Shown in pieces: positions 8,582 through 15,899 of a stretch of DNA of 19,101 bases. Below the pieces are notes generated by a model. It did not search any database and was not told the DNA's origin. It saw only the letters and a list, made by a program, of their open reading frames with translations. Source of the DNA: Faecalicatena sp. (lineage in GTDB: Bacteria; Bacillota; Clostridia; Lachnospirales; Lachnospiraceae); assembly GCA_009774255.1 (NCBI GenBank), contig VSNK01000089.1, forward strand, positions 1-19,101. The letters are read 5' to 3'. A program made the position numbers and the translations under genes. Positions within the stretch are counted from its first letter, which is position 1, and each line of letters starts with the position of its first letter.

Positions 8582-10972
8582 ATGGAATTTGAACTGCCCG
8601 GCACAAAATGGATGTGGCTGCCGCAAAATGCACAAAAAGCAGAAGGTATACAGATAGCCTGTTTCCGAAGAAAATTTTCGCTGGAAGGAGAACAATTCCT
8701 TCAGAAAAAGAAGACCTGCCTGATTCGAATTTCGGCGGATACCCGGTATAAACTTTATGTAAATGGAACTCTGGTACAGTACGGGCCATCGAAAGGAGAC
8801 AGGAACAGTTGGTTTTATGATGAAGTGAATCTTTCGGAATGGCTGAGGGAGGGAGAAAATGTCCTGGCTGTAGAAGTCCTCTACTATCCTGCCGGCCAGG
8901 ACCAGAGAAATTACAGCTTGTTCAGTACACAGACTCCGGGGCTTTATGTAGAAGAATGTGAAAAAGGGCATAAGGAGCCGATTGACCAGAATTATGAAGA
9001 TTATGCTGCAGACAATCTGTCTGAATCACAGCGAGGGCTGATTGGTATCAGCGGAAACGCCAAATGGAAATGCAGACAGATGGAGAATGTTCGGATTATC
9101 CCGGAAACGGTTCTGTTCGCACCGCTTACAATTATGGAAGAGAGAAGCGGAGACAGAGAGTTGAACGGATGGAATGAACCGGGATTTGAAGATGAAACAT
9201 GGGATTCTGTCGTTGTGCGGAGCATGCTTGAAATTACAACCTCTTCTGCGCCCGGGAATTTATATCGGCGTACCATACCGTATATGTATAGAAAAGGTAA
9301 AAAATTTAACCGGGTTATATGCTGCCGCGAGACCTCTCTTGGAGCACAGGCATGGGAAAGCATGCTTGCCGGAAAAGGAACGGTTGAGATTCCGGCACAT
9401 TCCCTCGAAATAATTGAGATCGACGCCGGAGAGGAGGAGACAGGGTTTGTTGTATTGAAAATGGCAGATGGATGCGGCAGTGTGATCCGGTTACTTTATT
9501 CCGAAGCGTATGGAATCGCCGAGGAACCAGAGAATGACCTCTATATACCGCTTCCAACAAAAACGGACCGGCTGGACTGGAAAAACGGAAAACTGCATGG
9601 ATTCAGTGATTGTTACCATGTGGCAGGGTATGGGGAGAAAGAAAAGCCGGAAGTGTATCTTCCATTTTGGTTCCGCACGTTCCGCTTCATCCGTATTGAG
9701 GTGGAAACGCAGAATACGGCGCTTAGCATCAGCGGCCTGGATTACGAAGAAACCGGATATCCGCTGGAAATAAAGACACATGTGGAAACTTCAGATGCAA
9801 CACTTGCGCCGGTCTGGGAAATCAGTGAGCGTTCTTTGAGAAGATGCATGCAGGAGACCTATACGGACTGTCCCTTCTATGAACAGCTCCAATACGCAAT
9901 GGATTCCAGAAGCCAGATCCTGTATACATATGCGGTTTCAGCCGATGACCGGCTGGCAAGAAAATGCATGGATGATTTCCGGAAATCCCAGAATGCGGAC
10001 GGAATGATCAATAGCTGTTATCCGAGTATCCATGAAAATGTAATTCCTGGATTTTCCATTTACTATATTCTGATGCTTCATGACCATATGATGTATTTCG
10101 GTGACAAGCAATTTCTTAGGAGATTTTTAGGGAGCATTGACCAGATCCTGAACTTTTTTGAGGAGCATCTGGACGAGAGAAATCTTGTGGGAAGAGTTGG
10201 AGGATATAACGGTAAAAGCAGATATTGGTCATTCATAGACTGGGTTCCGGAATGGGAAAGCGGTGTGCCGAAAGCTGCAGAAAAGGGAACAATTACCATG
10301 GAAAGCCTGCTTTATCTCATGGGGCTTGAGGCAGCTTCGGATTTGTTTACATATATGGACAGGCAGAGCACTGCCGAAGAGTACAGGAGCAGAGCGCAGA
10401 GAGTGCGGCATGCGGTACAGAAATACTGTACGGATGAGAAGGGAATGTTTACAGACGGCCCGGGCGTGGAGATCTGTTCACAGCATGTACAGGTCTTTGC
10501 GATTTTGACGGATACGGTGGATATAAAGAGAGGAAAAATGCTTTTGGAAAAAACATTGGATATGCCGCAGGATTATGCACAGTGCTCTGTCGCAATGGCA
10601 TATTATTTATTCCGTGCAATGGAAAAGACCGAGCTTTACGCGAGAACGGAAGAAAAATGGGATCTCTGGAGGGGGATGGTAGAGAACCATTTGACGACCT
10701 GTGTGGAGGACGGAATGACAGGCAGAAGCGACTGCCATGCGTGGGGTGCGCTTGCGCTGTATGAGCTTCCGTCCGTGACGCTGGGTGTGAGACCGGCCGC
10801 ACCTGGTTATTCTAAAGCATATATCCTGCCGGTAACAGGATACATGGACTGGGCAAAAGGAAGTGTTATAACTCCGAAAGGCACAATTGAGGCATCATGG
10901 AAAAAGGAAGAATCAGGAAAAGTCACGATTGATTATAAAGCACCAGAAGAAATGGAGGTTATTGAAGGATGA
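8582..10972 (+). CDS. GH78-like (alpha-L-rhamnosidase family) glycosidase
   Basis: Large enzyme of 796 aa resembling family GH78. An N-terminal beta-sandwich region (about residues 20-130, with ADTRYKLYVNGTLVQYGP, typical of rhamnosidase N domains) is followed by further beta domains. Then comes an alpha/alpha barrel with TDCPFYEQLQYAMDSR (Asp429, Glu434), SFIDWVPEW and the late CHAWGALALYELPSVTLGVR (His719), then a C-terminal beta domain. Classical GH78 enzymes have DCPxRxERxGWxGD, so this protein belongs to a divergent subgroup and true rhamnosidase activity is uncertain. The start at 8582 is chosen for AGGAGG (8568-8573) 8 bases upstream; an in-frame ATG at 8546 has no such site. No signal peptide is seen, suggesting cytoplasmic action on imported oligosaccharides. 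It is translationally coupled (ATGA) to the deacetylase gene. Confidence 0.85.
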   Translation: MEFELPGTKWMWLPQNAQKAEGIQIACFRRKFSLEGEQFLQKKKTCLIRISADTRYKLYVNGTLVQYGPSKGDRNSWFYDEVNLSEWLREGENVLAVEVLYYPAGQDQRNYSLFSTQTPGLYVEECEKGHKEPIDQNYEDYAADNLSESQRGLIGISGNAKWKCRQMENVRIIPETVLFAPLTIMEERSGDRELNGWNEPGFEDETWDSVVVRSMLEITTSSAPGNLYRRTIPYMYRKGKKFNRVICCRETSLGAQAWESMLAGKGTVEIPAHSLEIIEIDAGEEETGFVVLKMADGCGSVIRLLYSEAYGIAEEPENDLYIPLPTKTDRLDWKNGKLHGFSDCYHVAGYGEKEKPEVYLPFWFRTFRFIRIEVETQNTALSISGLDYEETGYPLEIKTHVETSDATLAPVWEISERSLRRCMQETYTDCPFYEQLQYAMDSRSQILYTYAVSADDRLARKCMDDFRKSQNADGMINSCYPSIHENVIPGFSIYYILMLHDHMMYFGDKQFLRRFLGSIDQILNFFEEHLDERNLVGRVGGYNGKSRYWSFIDWVPEWESGVPKAAEKGTITMESLLYLMGLEAASDLFTYMDRQSTAEEYRSRAQRVRHAVQKYCTDEKGMFTDGPGVEICSQHVQVFAILTDTVDIKRGKMLLEKTLDMPQDYAQCSVAMAYYLFRAMEKTELYARTEEKWDLWRGMVENHLTTCVEDGMTGRSDCHAWGALALYELPSVTLGVRPAAPGYSKAYILPVTGYMDWAKGSVITPKGTIEASWKKEESGKVTIDYKAPEEMEVIEG

Positions 10973-11442
10973 AATTCGTATATCCGCAGGGGAAAAATAA
11001 GGCGCTGACATTCAGCTATGATGATGGTCAGGCGACGGATAGAAAGTTAATTGAAATCTTTAATCAGTACGGTTTAAAAGGGACCTTTCATTTGAATTCA
11101 GGTTCACTGGGAATCCACCTTGGATTTTATGAAACGATTGATCCGGAAGAGGTGAAAAGCCTGTATGAAGGACACGAAGTGGCATGCCACGGAAAGGATC
11201 ATCTGGATCCGCGGGTTCTTACGGCGCAAAAGATTATGGCGGAAATCGGCGAGGACAGAAGCAGCCTGGAAAAATACAGCGGACAGATGGTGCAGGGATT
11301 ATCTTACGCATATGGACATTATACAGAGGCATTGCGAAAGGGAGCGGAAGCATATAATCCCTCGGCCATCTCCGTATGGTTTCAGGAGGGAACGCTGCAT
11401 GACGGATTTATGGGAGGCCTGGTAGAATTCAAAGCAGGATAA
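10969..11442 (+). pseudogene. Polysaccharide deacetylase, 3'-truncated
   Basis: The first ~128 codons encode a NodB-type carbohydrate deacetylase (carbohydrate esterase 4 fold). TFSYDDG carries the catalytic Asp and metal Asp, and HEVACHGKDHLDP carries the metal His residues. Family members of this type are usually about 230-250 aa and continue past a YAYGHYTEALRKGAEA stretch. Here, after about base 11352, the reading frame runs into unrelated sequence and stops at 11440-11442, giving 157 aa without the second half of the barrel. The start overlaps the stop of the GH78-like gene as ATGA, so the pair was one translation unit. It probably once removed acetyl groups from the same glycan; the product is likely inactive. 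Confidence 0.75.
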
Positions 11443-11584
11443 ATTTCCATGTGCAAGGAAGCTGAATGAGGCGATGCCCGTCGCCGCCTACTATTAAGCA
11501 CAGGTCTGTCAGTGTCATAGCTTATCCCCCAGAACATTGTCCCGCACAGGATCAATGCAGATACGATAGGAACGGTGATTTTAT

Positions 11585-11980
11585 CTATATTATATTGTTG
11601 ATGATAATCATGGACAGGCCCAAAACCAGCAGAATCGCACCTGTCACATATCCCACAACCCTGCCCTTGACCTTATTGGCAAACTGCGCGCTGACAAGGG
11701 AGAAGAAGGTGGCGACCACAATGGCAAGAACGAGGAACCCCCAGCACTCCAGCACGATGGTGGGCTCAATGAGGATATGGCTCACCGATGCAATCAACGC
11801 CGTGAAGGTCATAATAAATGTAGAGGTGCCAACGGCAGTCTTACGCTCATAGCCCAGCATGGCAGTGAACACGATGAGCATCATCATACCACCGTCGGAG
11901 CCGAAAAAGCCGGTGCCAAAACCAATGGTCAGGCCAAAGAACAGAGATACTGCGATTTCCTTAATGGTCAGCTTGGTTTT
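11585..11980 (-). pseudogene. TauE/SafE-family permease, C-terminal half only
   Basis: A 131-codon open stretch on the minus strand encodes the second half of a sulfite exporter TauE/SafE (DUF81) type membrane protein. It includes the repeat-two glycine motif GFGTGFFGSDGGMMM and the YERKTAVGTSTFIMTFTAL helix, and ends with a hydrophobic tail. The family is normally about 250 aa with two similar halves. Here the frame meets a TGA immediately upstream (11981-11983), and the sequence then changes to the leader of the TetR gene on the opposite strand. No start codon or ribosome site is visible except internal Met residues, so this is a 5'-truncated fragment, probably not expressed as a functional transporter. 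Confidence 0.75.
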
Positions 11981-12038
11981 TCAACAGGTGTTGAAGCTGC
12001 AACCGACAGATGAAATGAAAGTGTTGAGAGGAACGATT

Positions 12039-12611
12039 ATGGGAATGAAGCCAAACCAGAGAATTGCCCTGACCAAGGAACTAATCCATCGCGCCTTGAT
12101 CAGTCTGCTGAAAAAACAGGATATTCATAAAATCTCCATCCGTGAGCTTTGTGATATTGCAGGCATCAACCGCACGACTTTTTACAATCATTACGCCAGC
12201 CAGTATGATGTACTGGCGGAGATTCGTGACTGGTATATAAAGGATATTGCCGATGCCATTGAAAGTACCGATCTGTGCGACAGCGCCGGTGTACTGCACC
12301 GGGTCACACTGATATTTTCCTATATGGAGAAAAATCTGGAGATCTCCCGACTGCTGATTCAAAACAATTTTGACGAGACTTTTGCACACCGGCTGTTCTC
12401 TCTTCCGAAGATCGAAGTGCTGCTTACAGAATACAGGAAGACGGCAGATGACCATCGGTATGACGAGGATATTGCCTCCTTCGCCTTTTATGGCAGTTAC
12501 CGACTCCTGCAAAACTGGATCGCGGAGGACGACCGCCGTAGTGCCGAGGAAATGGCGCATATCATTATGACCCTTACCGGTGCGGTTTGTAGTACTGGAA
12601 CAAAACAATGA
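12039..12611 (+). CDS. TetR-family transcriptional regulator
   Basis: DNA-binding regulator of 190 aa. The N-terminal TetR helix-turn-helix is clear: ELIHRALISLLKKQDIHKIS, then IRELCDIAGINRTTFYNHYA (residues about 33-52), the canonical recognition-helix region. The C-terminal domain is an all-helical ligand domain of unknown specificity, as in TetR/AcrR proteins of this size. Start ATG 12039 has GAGAGG seven bases upstream; a second in-frame ATG lies at 12045. The open frame extends upstream to 11859 but that part reads antisense through the TauE fragment and is not plausible protein. The gene ends 11 bases before a strong terminator. Its usual target gene is not next to it, so its regulon is unknown. 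Confidence 0.88.
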   Translation: MGMKPNQRIALTKELIHRALISLLKKQDIHKISIRELCDIAGINRTTFYNHYASQYDVLAEIRDWYIKDIADAIESTDLCDSAGVLHRVTLIFSYMEKNLEISRLLIQNNFDETFAHRLFSLPKIEVLLTEYRKTADDHRYDEDIASFAFYGSYRLLQNWIAEDDRRSAEEMAHIIMTLTGAVCSTGTKQ

Positions 12612-12621
12612 AATGAAACAA

Positions 12622-12656
12622 ACTTCTCGCTACCATTACGGTGGTGAGGAGTTTTT
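12622..12656 (+). terminator. Rho-independent terminator after the TetR gene
   Basis: ACTTCTCGCTACC (12622-12634) pairs with GGTGGTGAGGAGT (12640-12652) over 13 bp, including three G-T wobbles, around the five-base loop ATTAC. A run of five T follows (12652-12656). It starts 11 bases after the TetR stop codon. The DUF5131 remnant on the other strand terminates inside this hairpin. Confidence 0.88.
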
Positions 12657-12785
12657 CTGTGCAAATATTTTAGCATAAACATCCTTGACGGCACTCGGCC
12701 AGTCAAACAAGGCAAGTGTGGCCACACTTGCCTTGTTTACATTGCATTTTACACAGCCGTGCCATGGATTCCATATATCATGCAT
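12636..12785 (-). pseudogene. DUF5131 (phage Gp37/Gp68-like) N-terminal remnant
   Basis: A 49-codon minus-strand frame starts at ATG 12785, four bases after the sirtuin stop codon. Its ribosome site GAGGTGA overlaps the end of the sirtuin gene, so it was translationally coupled. It begins MHDIWNPWHGCVKC, which matches from memory the invariant start of DUF5131 proteins, a family with a three-cysteine motif resembling radical SAM enzymes (WHGC-x-K-x-S-x-GC-x-x-CY). Only the first 14 residues fit. The next codons run through the palindrome at 12705-12738 and read NVNKASVATLALFDW and onward without family resemblance. I interpret it as the 5' end of a deleted third gene of the macrodomain-sirtuin operon. 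Confidence 0.6.
12705..12738. repeat. Perfect 34-bp palindrome
   Basis: AAACAAGGCAAGTGTGG (12705-12721) is followed directly by its exact reverse complement (12722-12738), with no spacer. Symmetry ends at 12704/12739. It lies between the TetR terminator and the sirtuin operon. An RNA hairpin from it would need a few central bases as loop, and only three T end the stem on either strand, so it could be a weak bidirectional terminator. It could also be a protein-binding dyad or a scar of a rearrangement. Confidence 0.85.
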
Positions 12786-12789
12786 AGCG

Positions 12790-13659
12790 TCACCTCAAAT
12801 CAGAAAGCGCCGTTCCAATATCCCCATCAATGCAAATGGACTGTGTCTCAATTTCTTTCGGGCAGACCGCCTCGCCGTAATTGACACAGGCATAGACAGC
12901 GCTCGGATTTTTAGCTGTCATCTGCCAGAACGGGTATTTAATAATACCTGGGGTGTTGTAGCCCACACCAAGCTCCAAAAACAGGATTCTCTGATTTTTC
13001 CCTGTCCGCAGGAAATTTTCGTATTGCTCTGCTGCCAAATGCCATCCTTCATCCTCTACAAATTTATCGTCCGAACGCAGATTCATCGTCAGCGGTTTCC
13101 CACATTTCGGACATTTCGGAATCAGCTCCGTGGGAATTTTCATATTCCTTTGTTCGTCCATCATACGCCGTATGGTTTCTTCGTTGTCATAGGTATCTAT
13201 CCCGCACGGAACGCTGCATTGAAACAGCCCGTAATCCCCCTGTGTATAGAACAAACGCTTTTTATCAAATCCCGTCTTTTGAAAGCAGTGGTCTACATTC
13301 GTTGTGATGACAAAATAATCTTTGTCTTTAACAAGCCCGAAAAGTTCCTGGTATAGCGGTTTCGGTGCGTCCATATAGCGGTTGACATAGATATACCGGC
13401 TCCAATAAGCCCAATGCTCCTCCGGCGTTTTGTATGGATAAAAGCCGCCGGAATACATATCATGAAAACCGTATTTTTCCTCAAAGTCCGAAAAATACTC
13501 ATGAAATCTCTCGCCCGTATACACAAACCCTGCGGACGTGGAAAGGCCTGCGCCTGCGCCAATCACAACGGCATCGGCAGATTGGATTGCTTCCTTCAGG
13601 CGTCTAATTTGTTCGGAGCAGCTTTTTGTAGATTTCGTAGTCCAAATCTTTGAAAACAT
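12790..13659 (-). CDS. Class M sirtuin (SirTM), protein ADP-ribosyltransferase
   Basis: NAD-dependent Sir2-family protein of 289 aa. The Rossmann motif reads GAGAGLSTSAG (34-44), a SirTM form in place of GAGxSxxSGIPxFR. The NAD/catalytic region is TTNVDHCF (Asn121). The residue normally the catalytic His is Gln140 in YTQGDYG, and Arg195 lies in MNLRSDD. These align, from memory, with Asn118, Gln137 and Arg192 of Streptococcus pyogenes SirTM at a constant offset of three. Zinc cysteines are C148/C152 and C183/C186. SirTM enzymes ADP-ribosylate partner proteins (lipoylated GcvH-L in streptococci) rather than deacetylate; no GcvH-L or LplA gene is present here. Start ATG 13659 has AAGGTGAT upstream and overlaps the macrodomain gene by 56 bases in another frame, implying tight coupling. 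Confidence 0.92.
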   Translation of the reverse strand: MFSKIWTTKSTKSCSEQIRRLKEAIQSADAVVIGAGAGLSTSAGFVYTGERFHEYFSDFEEKYGFHDMYSGGFYPYKTPEEHWAYWSRYIYVNRYMDAPKPLYQELFGLVKDKDYFVITTNVDHCFQKTGFDKKRLFYTQGDYGLFQCSVPCGIDTYDNEETIRRMMDEQRNMKIPTELIPKCPKCGKPLTMNLRSDDKFVEDEGWHLAAEQYENFLRTGKNQRILFLELGVGYNTPGIIKYPFWQMTAKNPSAVYACVNYGEAVCPKEIETQSICIDGDIGTALSDLR

Positions 13660-14383
13660 TAAATATCACCTTCATTTCGCTTTGTTTTTGCACCATAAAT
13701 TCCGTTACAGTCTGTATGGCAATTTCGGCTGCACGGCCGTTTGGAAAATGAAACTCACCCGTAGAAATACAGCAAAATGCAATGCTGTTTATCCTGCTCA
13801 GCGCCGCAAGCTCCAAGCAGGAACGGTAGCAGGACGCAAGCAGATTTTCATCTTCTTTTGTCACACAGCCTTTGACGATTGGACCGACTGTGTGAAAAAC
13901 ATAATGGCATGGAAGATTATAGGCAGGCGTAATTTTCGCTTTGCCCGGTTCTTCATCGACGATCTGTTCTAGCATAATATCCGCACAGGCAAGACGAAGC
14001 TGAACTCCCGCAAAGGTATGGATGGCATTGTCGATACAGCCGTGATTCGGGCAAAAGCAGCCAAGAAGCTGTGAGTTTGCGGCATTAACGATAGCGTCAC
14101 ACCCAAGCGTCGTAATATCTCCCTGCCAAAGATAGAAATTATCCTTTTCAGGCGATAGATCTTCCAGCAGCGTTATCCCCTTACGGGCGGTTTCCTCCTG
14201 CAAATACTCATCCTGTACTTGCAGAAATTGCTCTGATACAGGCTTCGGCATACGGATATTAAAAAGCGAACGCAGGAGCCTTTTTTGCTCATCAGTGTTC
14301 GCCGGAATCTGCATATTCGCATATTTCGGCTGCTCTGCGAGCAATGCTTTGATTAAGAAAATTCTTCTTTCCGTTTGATTCAT
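13604..14383 (-). CDS. Zinc-containing macrodomain protein-ADP-ribose hydrolase
   Basis: Hydrolase of 259 aa that removes ADP-ribose from proteins, the eraser partner of SirTM. A ~75-residue N-terminal helical extension precedes the macrodomain. Visible motifs are QGDIT (87-91), IVNAANSQLLGCF (ADP-ribose binding), and the zinc-macro signature GCFCPNHGCIDNAIH with Cys109, His114 and Cys116 as probable ligands. CISTGEFHFPNGRAA (about 205-219) is the phosphate-binding loop. This matches the SirTM-associated macrodomains of staphylococci and streptococci. The start overlaps the stop of the preceding small ferredoxin frame (ATGA), with GAGG about 7 bases upstream. The last 56 bases overlap the start of the sirtuin gene, so writer and eraser are made together. 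Confidence 0.93.
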   Translation of the reverse strand: MNQTERRIFLIKALLAEQPKYANMQIPANTDEQKRLLRSLFNIRMPKPVSEQFLQVQDEYLQEETARKGITLLEDLSPEKDNFYLWQGDITTLGCDAIVNAANSQLLGCFCPNHGCIDNAIHTFAGVQLRLACADIMLEQIVDEEPGKAKITPAYNLPCHYVFHTVGPIVKGCVTKEDENLLASCYRSCLELAALSRINSIAFCCISTGEFHFPNGRAAEIAIQTVTEFMVQKQSEMKVIFNVFKDLDYEIYKKLLRTN

Positions 14384-14541
14384 TTGCCGCCTCGTTTCTG
14401 AACTGCATTAACAGGGCAGTTTTCATAACAGTTTCCGCAACCAATACAGCTATCGGTAATGACATATCCCTTTTCGGAAAGCGTTGCAAAGGACAAAACG
14501 CCGACAAGCTTCAATTTTTCCATACAAGTTTTTGCGTCCAT
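14380..14541 (-). pseudogene. PPOX-ferredoxin flavoprotein with in-frame internal deletion
   Basis: A 53-codon minus-strand frame, AGGAAGG nine bases before ATG 14541, ending in ATGA overlap with the macrodomain gene. Residues 1-21 (MDAKTCMEKLKLVGVLSFAT and the next Leu) resemble the start of clostridial pyridoxamine 5'-phosphate oxidase-like flavoproteins. Residues 22-53 are a ferredoxin-like end, SEKGYVITDSCIGCGNCYEN followed by CP, with the 4Fe-4S pattern CxxCxxCxxxCP. Some PPOX proteins end in exactly this kind of ferredoxin segment, so I read this as a fusion gene that lost its central flavin domain without loss of frame. The mini-protein could still bind one iron-sulfur cluster, so it may be expressed rather than dead. 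Similarity is judged from memory. Confidence 0.6.
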
Positions 14542-14642
14542 ATACACCATCCTTCCTGAATTATTTTATTGGCGCTTGATTGTAGAAGCAGGTTTCGCTA
14601 AGCGGCTTTCTATGACAGCCGAGTTTGGTATTTGGCACAAAA

Positions 14643-14747
14643 TCATGTGCCCACCTCCAAAATTTTGTCTATTTTTTCTTTCTCAACAGGCTTCTGCGAG
14701 AATTTGCGGACAGTTACCCGCATTTTGGAAATATCCATAAAATCCAT
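14643..14747 (-). pseudogene. Nitroreductase N-terminal remnant
   Basis: A 34-codon minus-strand frame with GAGG seven bases before ATG 14747 encodes MDFMDISKMRVTVRKFSQKP then VEKEKIDKILEVGT and stops. This is the characteristic beginning of NfsB/FMN-type nitroreductases (a RxSVRxFxxxPV pattern and the IxxILExG helix). The expected APTAxNxQP segment and the other ~140 residues are missing. About 100 bases of sequence without recognisable protein separate it from the PPOX-ferredoxin frame. The gene kept its ribosome site and start but lost its 3' portion. Confidence 0.7.
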
Positions 14748-14764
14748 TTTTATTCCTCGCTTTC

Positions 14765-14911
14765 TTAACTTCGTCCCTGCTCCGAATAGCGGTGGATTTT
14801 GGCTTTTCTGTACGCATTGGCAAGCAGTTCAAAGTAGGCAGTTGCAATATTGCAATTCACTTTGGAATCTTCCGCCCATTTGCCCGAACATTTTTCGTGG
14901 GCAATAAACGC
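14765..14911 (-). pseudogene. Unrecognised C-terminal protein fragment
   Basis: Between the oxidoreductase stop (14931) and the nitroreductase remnant, one minus-strand frame reads 48 codons of protein-like sequence, including CSGKWAEDSKVNCNIATAYF and ELLANAYRKAKIHRY, ending at TAA 14765. There is no ATG; a TAA lies just upstream, although AGGAG sits about 10 bases before the open stretch. It may be a gene whose start codon was lost by a small deletion, or it may use a non-standard start. I do not recognise the family. Confidence 0.3.
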
Positions 14912-14930
14912 TTATTTCTCCTGTTTGCTG

Positions 14931-15890
14931 TCAAAGGGTGACAACGATTTTTCCGTTTACGCTTCCGCTGTCAAGAGCAACACAAGCGTCCTTAATCTGC
15001 TCAAAGGCAAAACTTGCTCCGATGGCGGGCTTCAGGTTGTGTTTATCTAAAAATCTAAAAATATCCCGCATTGTTTTTTCGGTCGGATAGTTGGAAAAGA
15101 AGCCGGTAAGGTATACTCCATTTGGAATATCCTTAATAGGATCAAACCCGTTTAGTGTGTATACGCCGCCTAAAATACCCGTATTGCAGACGATTCCGCC
15201 CTTTTCTATACAGCGAAGCGAATCAGGCAGGGTTTTGGGGCCGACCAGCTCCAACGCTTTTGTTACGCCGTTCAGTGTATCAGACAGCCTTCCCGTATCA
15301 AGAACTGCGTTATCAGCCTGCGTAAGCAAAGGCAGCTTACTTTCTTTATGCGTTGTTGCAACAACAGTACAGCCAATCGCTTTTGCTATCTGAATTGCTA
15401 CGTAGCCTAACGCACAGGTAGCGCCACGAATCAATAATGTATCGCTTGGTTTCAGGCAAAGACATTCAAAAAGCGAACCCCATGCTGTAAAATAGGTTTC
15501 GGGGATTGCCGCCATATCCGTCCACGAAAGCGCGGATTCCACAGCAAATACATGGTGAATCGGTAAAAGTGCATATTCTGCATAGCTTCCGTGAAAGTTG
15601 CGTCCCATACCGCCCATAAGAGCGACAACCTTTTGTCCGGCTGTAAAATTGCTGTCTGAGGGACCGGCAATTTCGCCAACGCATTCAATGCCTGGGATGA
15701 TCGGTTTTCTGATATAACCGGCCCGGATTTCATTTAACCGCAAAATCTGCTCGGAGTGATTCATTCCAAATGCTTTTATTCTTACAAGTACCCAGCCGGG
15801 CTTTACTTCGGGAATAGGAATCTCGCAAAGTTCAACATTTTCGGCTTCTGTCGGTCTGTCAAGCAAAACCGCTTTCATTGTCGTATTCAT
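14931..15890 (-). CDS. MDR-superfamily NAD(P)-dependent oxidoreductase (quinone reductase-like)
   Basis: Medium-chain dehydrogenase/reductase of 319 aa. The N-terminal GroES-like domain begins with MKAVLLDRP and contains VLVRIKAFGMNHSEQI and the conserved IPGIECVGEI segment. The Rossmann domain has the cofactor loop RGATCALGYVAIQIAKAIG (about residues 153-171), a variant of the QOR motif AxxGVGxxA. The catalytic and structural zinc cysteines of alcohol dehydrogenases are missing, so it is of the zinc-free quinone oxidoreductase/enoyl reductase group and probably reduces small electrophiles with NAD(P)H. Start ATG 15890, nine bases after the radical SAM stop, with GAGG overlapping that stop. 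The spacing makes co-transcription with the radical SAM gene nearly certain. Its role may be redox protection or a second step on the modified peptide (inference). Confidence 0.9.
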   Translation of the reverse strand: MNTTMKAVLLDRPTEAENVELCEIPIPEVKPGWVLVRIKAFGMNHSEQILRLNEIRAGYIRKPIIPGIECVGEIAGPSDSNFTAGQKVVALMGGMGRNFHGSYAEYALLPIHHVFAVESALSWTDMAAIPETYFTAWGSLFECLCLKPSDTLLIRGATCALGYVAIQIAKAIGCTVVATTHKESKLPLLTQADNAVLDTGRLSDTLNGVTKALELVGPKTLPDSLRCIEKGGIVCNTGILGGVYTLNGFDPIKDIPNGVYLTGFFSNYPTEKTMRDIFRFLDKHNLKPAIGASFAFEQIKDACVALDSGSVNGKIVVTL

Positions 15891-15899
15891 AGGGTATCC

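Noticed and set aside
11859..12038. N-terminal extension of the TetR frame upstream of 12039
   Set aside because: The extension reads antisense through the TauE fragment and across a breakpoint; a good ribosome site supports the start at 12039.
12705..12738. Insertion-sequence terminal repeat
   Set aside because: The two arms are adjacent rather than flanking a transposase, and no target duplication or transposase is nearby.
12685..13356. A 223-codon open frame on the plus strand opposite the sirtuin gene
   Set aside because: It is antisense to a clear SirTM gene, lacks a ribosome site and family motifs, and has low-complexity composition typical of a shadow frame.
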